Numbered from the stretch's first letter, positions 10,359 through 23,639 are shown. The stretch: DNA of 64,000 bases from Miscanthus floridulus (GCF_019320115.1 NC_089594.1:20668055-20732054), one strand, 5' to 3'. Notes: a model not told the origin generated them from the sequence alone. Program-made: numbers and translations.

Positions 10359-11566
10359 TCAGTCCACGCCCTGGTCGGCCTTGGGAGGTTCCGTGTTGAC
10401 TTCCATCACCTCGGGCTCGGCCGAAGGGGTCTCGGCGATGGAGTGGGCCTCGAGCGCTATGGCGGGCTCGACCGATGAGCCCTCTCCTGCCGCCAAGACG
10501 TGGTCGATGGAAGGCTTGTAGAGGTCTCTGGTGAAAACGTTCAGGGGGGGCGGGGCCCGTGCCGACGCCATCTTTGCAAGTTCGTCTGCGGCTTCGTTGA
10601 ATTTGCGCACGATGTGGTTGAGTTCAAGACCGTCGAACTTGTCTTCAAGGTGACGTACCAGCTTGTAGTACTCCTCCATCTTAGGGTCATGGCAGTTCAA
10701 CTCCTTCATCACTTGATCGACAACGAGCTGCGAATCGCCCCAAACATCGAGATGCCATGCTCCAAGTTCGATGGCGATCTGCAAGCCGTTGACAATGGCT
10801 TCATACTCGGCTGTGTTGTTGGAGGCGGCGAAGTGGAGCCAAATCATGTAGAGCATGTGTACTCCAAGGGGTGAGATGAAGAGCAGACCCGCGCTCGCCC
10901 CGGTCTTCATCAGGTACCCATCGAAGTACATGGTCCAGCATTCCACCTGTACTTGGGCTGGTGGCAGTTGGGTGTCGGTCCACTCTGCCACGAAATCGGC
11001 CAAGACCTAAGACTTAATTGCTTTCCGAGGTGCAAAGGACAGAGCCTCCCCAATGAGTTCGATGGCCCACTTGGCTATCCTACCCGAGGCCTCCCGGTTA
11101 TGGATTATCTCCCCCGACGGGAAAGATGACACCACGGTTACCGGGTGGGATTTGAAGTAGTGACGCAGCTTGCGTCAAGCCAAGACTACGACGTAGATCA
11201 GTTTCTAGATGTGGGGCAACGCGTTTTGGTCTTAGAGAGTACTTCGCTGATGAAGTAGATAGGTCGTTGGATGGGTAGAGCATGCCCCTCTTCCTGCCTC
11301 TCGACTACTATGGCCACGCTGACCACTTGGGTCGTGGTGGCGACATAAAGCAAGAGAACCTCGCCCTTGGCTGGCAGTACTAGGACGGGAGGATAGGTCA
11401 GTAATGCCTTGAGTTTGGCAAGGGCTTCTTTAGCCTCGGGAGTCCACGAAAAGTGTTCTGATTTCCTCAAGAGGCGGTACAGAGGCAAGCCTTTTTCACC
11501 AAGGCACGAGATGAAGCGGCTCAGAGCTACAAGGCATCCCATAACCCTCTGTACTCCCTTAAGGTC
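10359..11566 (-). pseudogene. E2 RNase H and connection region
   Basis: An open 214-codon stretch (10359-11003) carries RNase H features: a YFDG start strand, NNTAEYEAIV with the catalytic Glu, and WGDSQLVVDQV with a catalytic Asp. It has a Tat-type C-terminal extension. The part next to RT (11198-11542: LSRFISCLGEKGLPLYRLL, FSWTPEAKEAL) is the RT thumb/connection. Stops near 11100-11200 separate the two. Confidence 0.85.
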
Positions 11567-12406
11567 TCAGATTGGTCCTATGTTGGTCATGGCTGAGACC
11601 TTCTCCGAGTTGGCCTCGATGCCGTGTTTCAATACTATGAATCCCAAGAGCATGCCTCGGGAAACCTCGAACACACATTTCTCAGGGTTGAGCTTGATGC
11701 CCTTCTCTCTGAGGCATTTGAAGGCTATCTCCAGGTCGTCGATGAGATCCCCGACCTTTCTAGACTTGACCACGATGTCGTCCACATAGGCCTCGATGGT
11801 TCGCCCGATGTGCTCGCCAAAGACCTAGGTCATGCACCGCTGGTATGTGGCCCCCGCATTTCTAAGGCCGAATGGCATAGTCACGTAGTAGTACATGCCG
11901 AATGGTGTGATAAAAGAAGTCGTGAGCTGGACGGACTCTTTCATCTTGATTTGATGGTAACCGAAATACGCATCAAGGAAAGACAGGATTTCGCATCCCG
12001 CAGTGGAGTCAACAATTTGGTCGATCCGAGGTAATGGGAAAGGGACTTTCAAACTAGCTTTATTCAAACCGGTATAGTCTACACACATCCTCCACTTCCC
12101 ATTTTTCTTTTTGACTAACACAGGGTTAGCTAACCACTCCGAATGGGACACTTCCTTGACGAATCCAACTATCAAAAGCTTCTGCACCTCTTCGCCGATG
12201 GCTCTACGCTTTTCCTCGTCGAATCGACGTAGGTGTTGCTTCACCGGCCTAGAGCTGGCCCAGATGTCTAAGGCGTGCTCGGCGACCTCCCTCGATATGC
12301 CTGGCATGTCCGAAGGACTCCATGCGAACATGTTGGTGTTCGTGCGAAGAAAGTCGACGAGCACGGCTTCCTATTTGATGTCGAGGGTGGCACTGATCCT
12401 CAGTGC
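11567..12406 (-). pseudogene. E2 reverse transcriptase
   Basis: Palm and fingers motifs are visible in order: VRVDYTGLNK-like (CVDYTGLNKA), LPRIDQIVD, FLDAYFGYHQI, TPFGMYYYVTMPFGLRNAGATYQR, and the catalytic YVDD (about 11775-11786) followed by IVVKSRK. A single stop (TAG) lies at about 11828, between ATYQRCMT and VFGEHIGRT; another is near 11566. The domain is otherwise well conserved, which suggests decay after a fairly recent insertion. Confidence 0.9.
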
Positions 12407-13051
12407 CTAGTCATCGGGGCAGGTGGGGTTGACTGGGACGAGTTTGACGGCCTCCGTGGGCTCAAAAGTTCCGGTGTGACGCTTGGAGTCGGGCACTTCA
12501 CTGCCGAGCTGGTCGAGGTTGACGATGAGGGTCTTGGACTCCATGATAGCCTCGATGTACTCGACGCACTCGACATCGTAGTCGTATACATGCTCATACA
12601 CCGACTCGATGGTGATGATGCCGTTGGGGCCCAACATCTTGAGCTTGAGGTACGTGTAGTTGGGGACCACCATGAACTTGGCATAGCATGGCCGCCCCAG
12701 GATGGCATGGTAGGTTCCCTTGAACCCAACCACCTCGAAGGTGAGGACCTCCTTGCGGTAGTTGGAGGCAGTACCGAAGTAGATGGGCAGGTCAATGCGC
12801 CCGAGGTGCCATGTGCGTTTCCCCGGCACAATGCCGTGGAAAGGCGTGGTGCCTCCCTGGAGCTGCAACTGGTCGAGCTCTAGGAGTTCTAGGGTGTTGG
12901 CGTAGAGGATGTTGAGGCCACTGCCTCCATCCATCAATACCTTAGTGAGCCGGGTATTGCCGATGATGGGGTCGATGACAAGCGGGTACTGCCCGAGGTT
13001 CAGGACGTAATCGGGATGGTCGTCTCGGTCAAAGGTGATTGCCTCCCAAGA
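12407..13051 (-). pseudogene. E2 aspartic protease
   Basis: The active-site segment MDGGSGLNILYA (near 12900-12935) is the Asp-Gly-Gly-Ser variant typical of the Tat lineage. ILGRPCYAKFM (about 12690) is the downstream conserved loop. It would cleave the Gag-Pol polyprotein. The frame is open over 12407-12937. A TAG near 13050 separates it from gag. Confidence 0.85.
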
Positions 13052-15243
13052 CTAGTTGAGGTACCGGGGAGCAGCCACCTTCACCGAGAAGACCTCCTGG
13101 CACTCCCTCTTCTGCTGTTCTGCCGAGAGGCACGCTGAAGGCCCGCCAAAGATCATGAAGGCATTATGCACCTCAGGGAATCCATCGTCCTTATCGTCGT
13201 CTGTGTCGTCGGCATCCCTCCTCTTGGCATCATTGTCAGGGAGCCCGAGCTTGGTGTAGTAACGCCATAGCATGGTGCATTCTTCGAGGGCATGCTTCAC
13301 CGGGCCCTGATGGTAAGGGTAGGGTTTCTTGAGCATGTCGTCAAAGAGCCCAAGGCCTCTAGGGCCTCGTGGGTTTTTGCGCTCTACGGCCGCGACTAGG
13401 CCAGCCTTGAGGACTTCCTGCTTCCCTTGGCGACCCTTCTTCTTTTTCTTGGGGAGGTGGGGAGTCGAGGCCCTGGGGGTCTCGTCCCTAAGCTTCCCCT
13501 TGGCGTCGTCGTCGGGGAAGATGGCCCCAACGGCCTCTTCGCCCGAGGCGAAGTTGGTGGTAATGTCGAGCAGTGCGGCCACCAAGGTTGGCATGTTCTG
13601 GCCTAACTCTTGGACCAGGTCTCGGTAGGTGGTACCAGAGAGGAAGGCTTGTACAATTTCCGAGTCGCCGACACTTGGCAGCTTGGTGCACTTCTAGGAG
13701 AAGCGCCGGATGAAGTCTCGGAGAGACTCATCTGGCACCTAGCGACAACTCTTGAGGTCCCAGGATTTCCCAGGGTGCACGTATGTGTCCTAAAAATTCC
13801 CGACGAAGATCCTGACCAAGTCGCGCCAGTCATGGATCTACGAGGGAGGGAGATGTTCAAGCTAGGCTCGTGCCGAGTCTGACAGGAACAACGGGAGATT
13901 GTGGATGATGAGTAGGTCATCGTCCACGCTGCCTAGCTGACACGCCAGGTGGTAATTAGCCAGCCAAAGTTTGGGGTTGGTCTCGCCGTTGTACTTCGAT
14001 AGGTTGGCCGGTTGCCGAAACCAGGCCGAGAAATGAGCAACACGGATAGCTCTGCTAAAAACTCAAGGGCCAGGCAGCTCGAGAGAAGGACTGCAGTCCT
14101 CCTCACTATCGTAGTGGCTACCCCAGTGTGGATGGTAGCCCCGGGTGGCCCCTCACTGTCATGGTGCCGTCATCGGCCGATCACCTCATGGTCTCCTTGC
14201 GCCTCGCGTTGGTTGTTGAGGCGGTCATGGACTGAGGGAACCCTATTGGCTGTCGATACCTGAGCAGGCTTAGGACGGACTGAGGCCCCCCTGTCCTGCT
14301 AAGGCGGCGCCGTGGGAAGTTCTAAAGCGCCCCTGCACCATCTTGAGGTGGAACTCATGGCCTGCTGCATCGCGGTGGTTTTGAGGAGATCTCGAAGCTC
14401 ACCGCGGACCCGTTGCCCCTCTGTAGTAGAGGGGTTGGGCATCGTTCGGACTAGCATTGCCATGGCCATGACGTTCTAGCTAGCACGATTGAAGATTGGG
14501 GGATGCTTGCCCCCTTCATCGTTGTTGATGCGGTGATGGACATCGTGGGCCCTCCGTTAGGCTCCTCCGCCATTACCACGGCCTTACTGCTCCTACTCGA
14601 GAGTATCTCAGAGCTACTGCAGAAGGAGTCGGTCTTGTTTGACCTTGGCCTAAAGCTCTCGGAGCTGTTCCAGGTCTAGGTGTTGAAGTTGTCCGAGGGT
14701 CGGGCCCTCATTCCGTGCTGTTGGTAGGACAACGCGCGAAGGTGTGGCATCGCCTGCTCCCGGGCGAAGCAGGGAACGGTTGCCTACCCCCTCGTCCTCA
14801 TCACCCGTGCTTGGCATTCCGAGTCTGACATGGAAGCACTCACGAGTGGGATCGTAAGTGCCTTCGTTGTCAGAGTCGAAGTAGCCGAAGTAGTAGTCGC
14901 TCGTGGCCAGGAAGCGATGCATAGCTTCAGGGTCATGAAGTCCAGAGAAGTCTGCTCTGGCCCACGCCTCATCCTCCTCCGAGGAGTCAGTGTGGGTGTG
15001 AGTCAGAGTCATGGTGCCGAAGTCGAGGGTAAAGCGTCGGTGGCGTCCTGAGGGCTTGGCGTGAGCAGAAGCGTAGGTGGAAGCGTAGGTGGCGGTGGCA
15101 TTCCTCAACCCGAAGGGGTACGGGGATGGTGCTATCGCCAGGCTTTGCTCCGCTGAAGCCGACTCCTCAGGAGGTGGTGGGACAGAGCTTGACGATGGAG
15201 AGTCATCGTGCGCCTCTGGTGTCTTTCCCTTGTCCAGGCTCAA
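13052..15243 (-). pseudogene. E2 gag
   Basis: The N-terminal part (14650-15243) is open for 197 codons, starting MSLDKGKTPE. It has a Pro/Ser-rich head and a GYFDSDNEGTYDP segment seen in grass Tat-type gags. The central retrotransposon-gag fold (about 13600-14040: LWLANYHLACQLG, DLVRIFVGNF) is broken by several TAG codons at positions expected to be Gln or Trp. The C-terminal part (13052-13594) is open again and has a Lys-rich KKKKKG tract. Gag would form the virus-like particle. Confidence 0.8.
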
Positions 15244-15590
15244 GCTAGACAGGTCCCCAACCAGGGACCTAGTGCCAACAGCTGGTCATGGGACACCGGC
15301 GGAGAGTGGCGTGTCGCCTTGAGTTCGCATGGTGTCGAGGTGGCCCCACTCGCGTCGTGCCTGGCGAGCGCGACGAGAGCGGCCGCCCAGGCACCGCCTG
15401 CGCTTGGGTTGCGGGTGCATGACGTCGTCATCAGTCGGTGAGGCTTGGGGCGTGAGAAGTACCATACCATACTCACATCCTAGAGACATGAACTCTAGGC
15501 TCCCAAACCAGATCACCGTATCGAGACACAGTGGTCGTACGTGATCTGCCATCCGGAACTTGTTAGGGAGATGAAGCTGACACACAGTTC

Positions 15591-15608
15591 CCCTACCTAG
15601 CACGCCAA
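15591..15608 (-). other. E2 primer-binding site
   Basis: On the minus strand the LTR end CCGACA is followed by gttggcgtgctaggtagg, a two-base variant of the site in A and E3. Confidence 0.75.
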
Positions 15609-15609
15609 C

Positions 15610-16942
15610 TGTCGGCATTCTGGACCGACGGGCCCTTAACCAACTAGTAAAAACGTGCTGCGTGCCCCTAATCCTGGATGGTGATGCAAGGAGACACAAG
15701 ATTTATACTGGTTCAGGCAATGGGTGCCCTACGTCTAGTCTAGGAGATCGACCTTGTATTCCTTGTACCGAAATGCTCGTAGTAGGGGGTTACAAGCAGG
15801 GTGAGAGAGGGAGCGAGTCCTAGGTCTCTGCGTGGAGCAGCGTGGATTGCTTGAGATGTTGATCTCAGGTGGCGAAGAAGCGTGCATGTTACAGAAAATC
15901 GAGTGTGTGTTTGTCTACCTCATGAGTTCGTTCGCTCCCTAAAAACAGCCCAAATCCCTCCCTTTTATAGTTGAGGGGGGATAGGGGTGATACATGTGTT
16001 AGCTATGCAGTCATGTGAACAGAAGCTGCATGTCTGTGCCCTGTAGCCTAGTACTATGGCGGTATGGTTGATGGAGTGGTCCTACCCTTGAAGCGCTGGA
16101 GCTATGCGCTGGTCACATCCGGACTTTGTGCGACGTGGGAGCTCCAGTGATGGCTGGACATAGAGCCTAGCGAGCGACGTGCTGGTTGTTGTGCGTTGAC
16201 TACGTGAAGAGCCAAGGCCCAGTTGGTGCCGAGGCCGAGCCGTCATAGGGGCCTCAGTAGGTGCAAATCCTGAGGTTACTGAGACCTTGGAGTAGACCAC
16301 CGAGGCATGGCGGGAGCAGTTGGTTCTGTACACTGATTCCGAGGCTATAACAACCTGGACTTGACTCCGCATGCCGCGTTGTTTCTGGAGCAGGGGTTAG
16401 GGCGTAGTACAGGTGCCGGTCATGGGCACAGTACCGAGCACGGTGGTCGGTAACCCCTATCTAGTCCCAGACGGTGTGGCGGCGATATGACTGGCATCCA
16501 GTCAGCCACGCCACTGTGTCGAGCCGTCGTGCGGCTATCATCGCGGGAGTAGTTGAACGCGCCGGTCGGACGTGACGTTTTGTCCAAGAAGTTGGTCAAG
16601 GCGGAGGCGACAGGGTTGTTTTGCCGGGCCGGCCTTGAGCGAGGCGGAGAATCGACGTCTCGTCCAAGGCTACACGCACGGGGCCTCGGGCGAGACGGAG
16701 AATTGGTTCCTCGGCCAAGACCCTTCGCACGAGGCCTCGAGCGAGACGGAAAACTGGTGGGCCATCCAAGGCCTCTCGTGCGAGGCCTTGAGCGAGGCGG
16801 AGATTTGGTTGGCCATCGAGGCCTTCCGTGCGAGGCCTCTACCGATGTTTAGGTAACAATTGTCCCTTGGCCTTGATTTTGATGGATTCTAAGCGATTTT
16901 TTCGATTGTTGCTTAGGGGACCCCTTCTCGTGGTACCCGACA
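15610..16942 (-). repeat. E2 5' LTR
   Basis: 1333 bp bounded by the inverted termini TGTCGG and CCGACA, with the primer-binding site on the left and the copia LTR remnant on the right. It contains a 51-bp minisatellite (16630-16850). The partner LTR is outside the window. Confidence 0.8.
16630..16850. repeat. 51-bp minisatellite inside the E2 LTR
   Basis: About four units of 51-52 bp, each with gagcgag-cgga near its start and gaggcctcg at its end. Because 51 is a multiple of three, two overlapping frames stay open through it. In an LTR this is a periodicity effect, not evidence for a protein. Confidence 0.75.
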
Positions 16943-16978
16943 CATCCAAAACCCACTAAAGGGCTAGATGCACTTTCA
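16943..16978 (-). repeat. Remnant of the copia element 3' LTR
   Basis: 36 bp (catccaaaacccactaaagg and onward to actttca) match the right end of the 5' LTR (29772-29807) with one difference. The rest lies beyond E2, E1 and A, to the left of the window. Confidence 0.85.
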
Positions 16979-17745
16979 ATCTCCTCCTTTTTGGTGATTG
17001 ATGATAACTTGATTAAAGCTTACAAAAGAATATAAATATTTAAAATTTTGGGTTCAATGATTTATGAGAGGCTCCCCTTAATATGTGCTTTTGATTAGAA
17101 TTCACAAAATGACCTCCAATGTCAATTGCACATATTAAAACATATAGGAGACTCCCCCTAAATCATTGCATCCGTGCGGTCTATGTGTGTGTGACAAAGT
17201 AAAGCCATGATGCATATGACAAAATATATCACACAAGAATAAATATAAAGGCATCACATCAAATATTTTCATTCTAGCATGCATAGTCCTTATGAAAATA
17301 AATATAACACATGTATTTCACAAATAGCACTCATTACACATTTTCTCAAGTCCACAAGCCACTAATATATAAATAAAGATCATGTCTCAAGAGATACATA
17401 GATAAAATATAAGTAAGTCTCATCTCTCACATGATACAATCTATTTCAAACTCAAGATATACATCAATGAAGCTCAAAAACTAAAATGAAGCTAAAAAGC
17501 TACAGCCTGCAGTACATATCTTTAGGTACAAAGATAAGCAAATGAAACAAATATCCTAAAGCTTTAATCAGTCTCTCTCCCCCTTTGTCATCTATCACCA
17601 CAAAGGTCCAACAATGACATACTAAGGACAAAGGGGCTGTAAGTTGTATCTAATCTCTGACATCACTCATCGCCATCACCATTGCTCTCGTTGTCTGAGC
17701 GTGAAGCACCAGGTGGGCGAGAAGAACTCTGTCCTAGAGCACTGT
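16979..17745 (-). other. Copia element polypurine tract and 3' untranslated region
   Basis: At 16979-16993 the minus strand reads aaaaaggaggagat immediately before the LTR, a typical polypurine tract. A second purine run on the minus strand (gacaaagggggaga, about 17578-17591) may be an internal tract. AT-rich sequence without ORFs fills the rest. Confidence 0.65.
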
Positions 17746-20500
17746 AATAGAACCGACCAATTATACGGGATTAAGTAAGGAAATCTTTCGCCGAAGCAGA
17801 TAATTTAGCAAACTTAAGCCCATATAACCCGGTAGTCCGTGAAACCATGAAGGATTTTAAACCAATCGACATACAAACCAAGATCATATAAGTTTAGCAA
17901 TCACTGTCACATGTTACATAAAGTTTGCAATGACAGTTGGATACATCGGAGTTTAGAACCTAAAGTTATTACAACCCAAGTTCAAACTGAATTAGCGGAA
18001 GCAAATAGTTTTAAAGCCACACACACACTTTTGGTTCAGATACAGTGCCAGTAGGTAGTCATCTCCAACAAAAGCATTAGATGAGAGATACGGAGTGACC
18101 ATTGCCCTTGGTCCTAGTTTTCGCCCATCGCCGGGTACAGACAGTTAATGCAATAGCCGTAGTACATTTGACCATCTGCAAGAACAATGGGAACAACGCC
18201 CTGAGTACGAGAAGGTACTCAGCTAGACTTACCTGTCTTAAACCAAAATAAAGCGACACCAAGGATTATATAAGGCTTTCTTTAGTGGGCTAGCTGACTC
18301 ATTTGCGAAAAGCATAAGCTATCAAGAAGAAACTATTTTAAGTACTTTGCATCATCTTTATTATGACCTATCCATCTAGGTAAGCACCTATACTATAGCA
18401 ATCACTTGATTAACTAATAACATCTAGTTACCAACTTAGATTTAGCATATCCCATACCATCCCAATAACCATCAGTGTTCCATCATAGTTACTACGATGC
18501 TGTAGCTCGAGTCAAGTGCTCACTATCCAGGAGCGATGGCGATTCGAATCGATTCCTAACCAGCTGGTGATTTATTCCTCACACAAACCACACTCACCAA
18601 TCAAGTGAGCTACAGATCACTAATGACACTTTCTAAGTAGACGCGGGATAATAGTCATGGACCGCACTACTCAGGGACCGCCCGACAGCTAGGACGCACC
18701 TTGGGCTCACTCTTCGCGTCCCCGTCATACCCCCTTCAACACCAATCTGCCAATCCGAGTTTATCCTGGCTCGAATAGTGTCACTAGCTTCGCGGTCGAA
18801 AGGTACTTTATTCGGCTAGCTAAATGTGAGGCATACGTTCAACATGACAAGAGGGATGAGCAACTATCGGTCCTTAATCGACACAGACGGAAAACTAACA
18901 GCACCCCAAAACCCTATCTGGTTGCCTCCAACTTTTCCATCCGGTCTCCAATTATCCATCACACATGGTTAATTCCAGGATATCATTCTTTCCATAGCTA
19001 CATTCTTCCAGTAACCACCTATAAATGTAGGTGACCGGAAATCACCAATCGCTACCGGTCTAAGCAAGGCTAAGCAGTTATTCTATCCCGACCTAACATG
19101 GTAAAAAGGTAATAAGGTAGGCAAGGATAGTAATAAATGCATCAACGGTTTCAATCAACTCCTACAACTTAATGCAACAATATATAAACTCATATATAGA
19201 AAGAATTGCTTTTACAAAGTAGGAGACTTAGAATGCTCCAGAACTTGCCTCGTTCGAACGAACTAGGTTGATAATCCACGCACTCGGGCAAGTCCTCTCC
19301 TTGCTCCTCTTCCTCTTGCACCTCCTATGCCTGGATTTCTTGTAGATCTATCCTAGTCTGCTCTTCCTGAACTGCTACTAGCAACTTCTCCTATGATCCT
19401 GTATGATGCAGATGTATAAGTGCTCATGCATAGGTGCATCGGAGAGATGACATGTAATGATCATGATGCATGGAATGTAAATGAACATGTTTAACTTTAT
19501 TGGACATAGTAGAAGTAAAGCTCTTCTACAAGGTAGGCAACATCATCCAAGAACATATACTACTATACTACTACTACAACCACTGTACTAACATGCCAAG
19601 TCACCACAGCAAGCTAAGATGCTTCAAAGATACACCAAAGCAAACATTATTAACTAAACATGCATTAAAAAGGTTAATTAAACCCTAATTGAAACTAGGT
19701 TTGAACAGCAACACCTATTTTGGTAGCACAGAAAAAATCTAAGAAAATTACAATAGTATAGTACTACTCGAAGTAGACTACCATAAAATTTTCATGGCAT
19801 TTGGATAAGTAAAATAGCCTACACAAAAATGACAAGCTATGGCATAAATATGAGCATGAAAATACTTTGTATTATGAAAAGTATCCAACAATAGATTTAA
19901 TATTTTTCCTATGTTCTACACAGTAAACAATCACTGCACAAAAATTATCATACACATGTTTTATACAATTTTTGCTCTCTATCAAAATAACAAAAATCAT
20001 CAATTAAAGGCACTTGAACTACACATCAATATTTCTCTACATAACATGCATGACATATATTTTTCCTACAAAGTACATCACTAAAGGAGATTAACAAAAC
20101 TAGAACCATATTTTTCTGATAATTATTCTATTTACTAGACATTTTCTAAGATAACAGCAAATACAAGAATTAAATAAAACCCTATACAAAAGTATCACAA
20201 AAACCACATGCAATATTTTTCTACTGTAGATATAAGAATAAGAAGCATATAGAAATTTGTTTCATCAAATTTGGAGCAATATTTTTCAATTTATGAATTT
20301 CCAAAGCATTTAAAGAAAATCTGTAAATCGTTTCTTTTATTCCTTCTGAAAATCCCGGTTCAAAAACGCTAGATCCACCCAGATCTGTACATGCACGTAC
20401 ACACATAGGGGCTGACAAACAAGCCTGGGGGTCAGCGGGACCCCACCTGTCAGTGGGAGAGGAAGAAGGGCGGCGCTGACCACGGCTAACCTCACTAAAA
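17746..20500. mobile_element. Unclassified insertion, possibly a solo LTR
   Basis: A 2.75-kb non-coding tract separates the 3' UTR of the copia element from its second ORF. On the minus strand it could run from TGAGGTTAGCC (about 20496) to TTCTATTACA (about 17746), that is TG to CA. No matching target duplication was found and no protein is encoded. An old LTR is the simplest reading; unique internal sequence of the copia element is the alternative. Confidence 0.35.
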
Positions 20501-20599
20501 GAACTCAACAAACTATCTGTCATATCTAGTCTGCTGCTGCTCCTTAGTCTCTAGCTCACTAGCTGCTGAGACTGCTCCATCTAACAGAGGAGACCTAGG

Positions 20600-22093
20600 A
20601 GGATCAAGCTCAAGTTTGATAGCTAACTACTTTAGAGTCCTGGTGTCCTTCCTCCTAGACTCCCCCTCCTTCCTCTACCTAGACTCAATACCCTGCTGCC
20701 TAACCTGAATGTCTCGGCACATCCCAAAGATGGAACTAAAAAACTTATGGATAGGCGAGGGAGGACTACCATGGCCCGAGGAAGAACGTGAGTGAGAACC
20801 ACATGGTGGAAGGGAAGCTCCTCCTACTGGTGCACTACTGGTAGGTGCATCTGCCATAGCTATAGCTGCTGCTTCCCCTAGACCTACTGGAGGTATCCCT
20901 GTCTCAGGCAAGTCTACAACAATCTTCAGGGCCTTGTGAATCTTGTCATACTCGAATGTGTGCCCTGTGACCTGCTCAATCATATACATGATATAAGGAG
21001 CAAATCCACAGCCCTTGAGGGGCCTCTCACCTATACTCTGGATCTCACACTAGATAAAGTCAAAAACGCTGAAGGGCCGAGCATCAGGTGCCATCCTATG
21101 GAGCAAATTCCTAGAGTAATCTACGATGTTTCTCTTATCTCCACCCTTGCAATCAATGGTCTTCCTGAACATCCTGTCTAGATATCTATAAGTAGGGTGA
21201 AGACCTAGAACCTTGCCCACTGCTCCTCTCTCACCTCCTGGTGGGTACATGTAGGCTAGCTGCTCTAGAGGAAGTACCTGTTCTATGTGAATCTTATCCC
21301 TCTAGAGATCATCCTCTGAGAAGCCAAGCTAGGCGGCGAATACATCATAATCAACACTATACCACTAGCCCTCAAGCATCTAGTGCATTCACCTCTTATC
21401 CTCCTCAACAAATAGAGTAGCATAAAATTGAGCTACCACCTCTATGTTCTAGTCATGCTGAAACTCCATGATCTCATAAACTCCTGTGCGCTGGCCAATG
21501 GCAATAGCATGATCAACTGAGGCCTTCTGCAACTCTCTGATGTACTGCCAGTCTATCCACTGAGATTTGGCTACTATAGGGTTCCTAGTGAGAATCACAC
21601 TAGAGTAGAAGTCCATGTGAAAGGCTGTCTGGAAGCGGTGATCATACTAAACCTTAGGTAAGCCTCTCGGATCTACTCTTCTCTTATCTCTGGCTTTCCT
21701 GGTCATGCCCTTTCCCCTGTAGTCAACTCTAGAAACATAAGAGGGCACATTAGACAGACATGTCTCAAGAAGACCATAATGCATACCCTGACTAGGTTGG
21801 TGCTGAAATGGAGGTACTATCTCCTCCTCCTCATCTGAGCTATCACCATCTGATCCTCTATCAGTGCTCTTCCTCTTTCTATCTTCTCTGGGCTCCACTC
21901 TGAACTCATTAGTATTAGTGTCAGAAGAAGAGCTCCCTGACCCTTCTACACAATGAGGTGCTGCACTAGAGGCAGCTCTGGTAGACCTATTGGTCGGCTC
22001 GAATCCAGGATGCATGTCCTGCCTTGCTTTCTTGTATTTGTCCAGAGCCAGATCATGATTGTGCTTGGATCTAGGTTCCCTTCTTCCACTCAT
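20600..22093 (-). pseudogene. Second ORF of the copia element, plant retrotransposon/transposon protein, degenerate
   Basis: The reading frame starts at 22093 (MSGRREPRSKHN). It has a charged Ser/Asp/Glu-rich region and continues through several stops to segments YATLFVEED, MYPPGGERGAVGKVLG, YRYLDRMFRKTI, FSVFDFI and YIMYMIEQVTG. This is the pattern of a family common in grass retrotransposons (Pfam 'putative plant transposon protein', PF20167, from memory). Stops include TAGs at expected Trp or Gln positions. Whether it is an envelope-like protein is unknown. No signal peptide or membrane segment was recognised. Confidence 0.6.
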
Positions 22094-22343
22094 AGTTGTT
22101 GCCCTATATCCAAAAGATTTTCAAAGAATTTTAGATACATGCCCACAGCTTAATCTCGAATTGCAATTAGACATAGATTCTTTTATCCATGGTTTTACAA
22201 TCACCTCGACATACCACTGTCACTAGGTTTGCAAAACGTAGATACAAACGAAACTAAGCCTAATATACAACTATTGAATTGGATTCAATCAAAGGGAAGC
22301 AGTGGCTTGCTCTACTGGCTCATATCGGATGCGTTTGGTAGGC

Positions 22344-22758
22344 ATACCGAACATGTCCGGTATGCGCACTTAGCAACCCTAACCAGGGTCCCTAGATTCA
22401 AGCAATCACGGATCAATTCCAAACTTTGGGCATTGCTTCTATATCACCAATGTAGTATATTAACCAAAGGAATTTCAAAACCATGCTTTAACCATGTAGA
22501 TCGAACAAGCTCCGGGATTAGGGTACCTTGAGAGAAGAGATGAGAAAGTGATGTGAAATCCAAATCCCTGGGCCTTCAACCTTGATGCAAGCCTTCTCCA
22601 ATGCAATCTCCCTCTCTCCCTTTTCTTGGTGAAAGCCTCGCTCACCCTAGGTGAGGAGGAGGGCATCGGCTGGGTTGGTTGGAAAGAGATAAAACTGAAT
22701 TGGCCGAAGGGGGTACGCTCCATCTTTTAGCCCCGCTTATACTGAACACGTTCGGTAT
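22344..22758. repeat. Palindrome P1, two single copies
   Basis: ATACCGAACATGTCCGGTAT at 22344-22363 and ATACTGAACACGTTCGGTAT at 22739-22758. Each is a 9-bp inverted repeat around two central bases. A poor copy may lie at 22322-22340. Confidence 0.85.
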
Positions 22759-23639
22759 ACGCGGGCTGGCCCAAGTTGTTCCAAAAGGTGTTTTCTCTCT
22801 TCCAATCCCCTTCTATGTTATTTCTTAGTCTAAAAAGGTATATAATCTTGGTCCAAACTGAGTATCAACACTTTTCTTATCCAATGCCTTGAATTGATTT
22901 TCTCTTTTCCAAATATTTGGCATAAATATGATTTTGCTTACTTGAGAGAGATATAGTGAGACATAGTAGAATGTGGACTTAAGAAAGCCATGTCATGTGT
23001 AATTAGCCAATCAAACAATCAAGGAGAGCTATAATTATCACATGACAAGGCTAGGTCACAAAGACCAAGATCCAAATAGATTTTCCAAAATCACACCACC
23101 TACACATGCTAGTTATGGGTTTAAAAAAAGCAGCTCTCCTATGTCACACAAATGCATATTCTAACATATAAAGGGCCTTAGATGCACTTACAATGCATGT
23201 ATGTAAAAACATACATTTGCCTTGAGCCCACAAGAATACCACTAAGAAGATACATAGCATGATAATCTTTTTGTTGACCTTAATTGACAAATAATCATGC
23301 TAGATACAAAATCAATTTTTCATTCAAAGGACTACAAAGAATGCTAGATAAATTTGTTAGTCCATAAGGTACAAAATAGAAACTGAGCTCCCCCTAAATA
23401 AGTGTTTTAAGTAATTTGAATGACTTTCAATTAGCACATTATTCCATTAAGAATTTGGGAGTCAATTTTCTATTTTGAACCACAACCAAATACTTTGCCA
23501 TATTCAAGATTTGAGTTCAAGAGATGCTCATAATTCACTTAGATTTGGTAAACCACAAGCTTCTGAGTAAATTGAGGATATATGAAAATATATGGATCAA
23601 AGACTCAGTTGCAATTCTATCAGTGCTCTGTTTTCTGTA

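Larger units (their letters stand above)
9136..16942 (-). mobile_element. E2: Ty3/gypsy (Tat-type) LTR retrotransposon, 3' end cut off by E1
   Basis: On the minus strand, from right to left: 1.33-kb 5' LTR (15610-16942), primer-binding site, gag, protease, reverse transcriptase, RNase H and integrase, ending at the E1 insertion. Its 3' region and 3' LTR must lie left of the window, beyond E1. The LTR termini are TGTCGG and CCGACA. E2 is inserted in the 3' LTR of the copia element, whose last 36 bp survive at 16943-16978. Confidence 0.87.

Noticed and set aside
9236..12883. Plus-strand ORFs across E2
   Set aside because: They are opposite to conserved pol motifs on the minus strand and have no motifs of their own.
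16553..16856. Two overlapping ~100-codon ORFs with repeated motifs as a repeat protein
   Set aside because: They lie in the E2 LTR and result from a 51-bp repeat whose period is a multiple of three.
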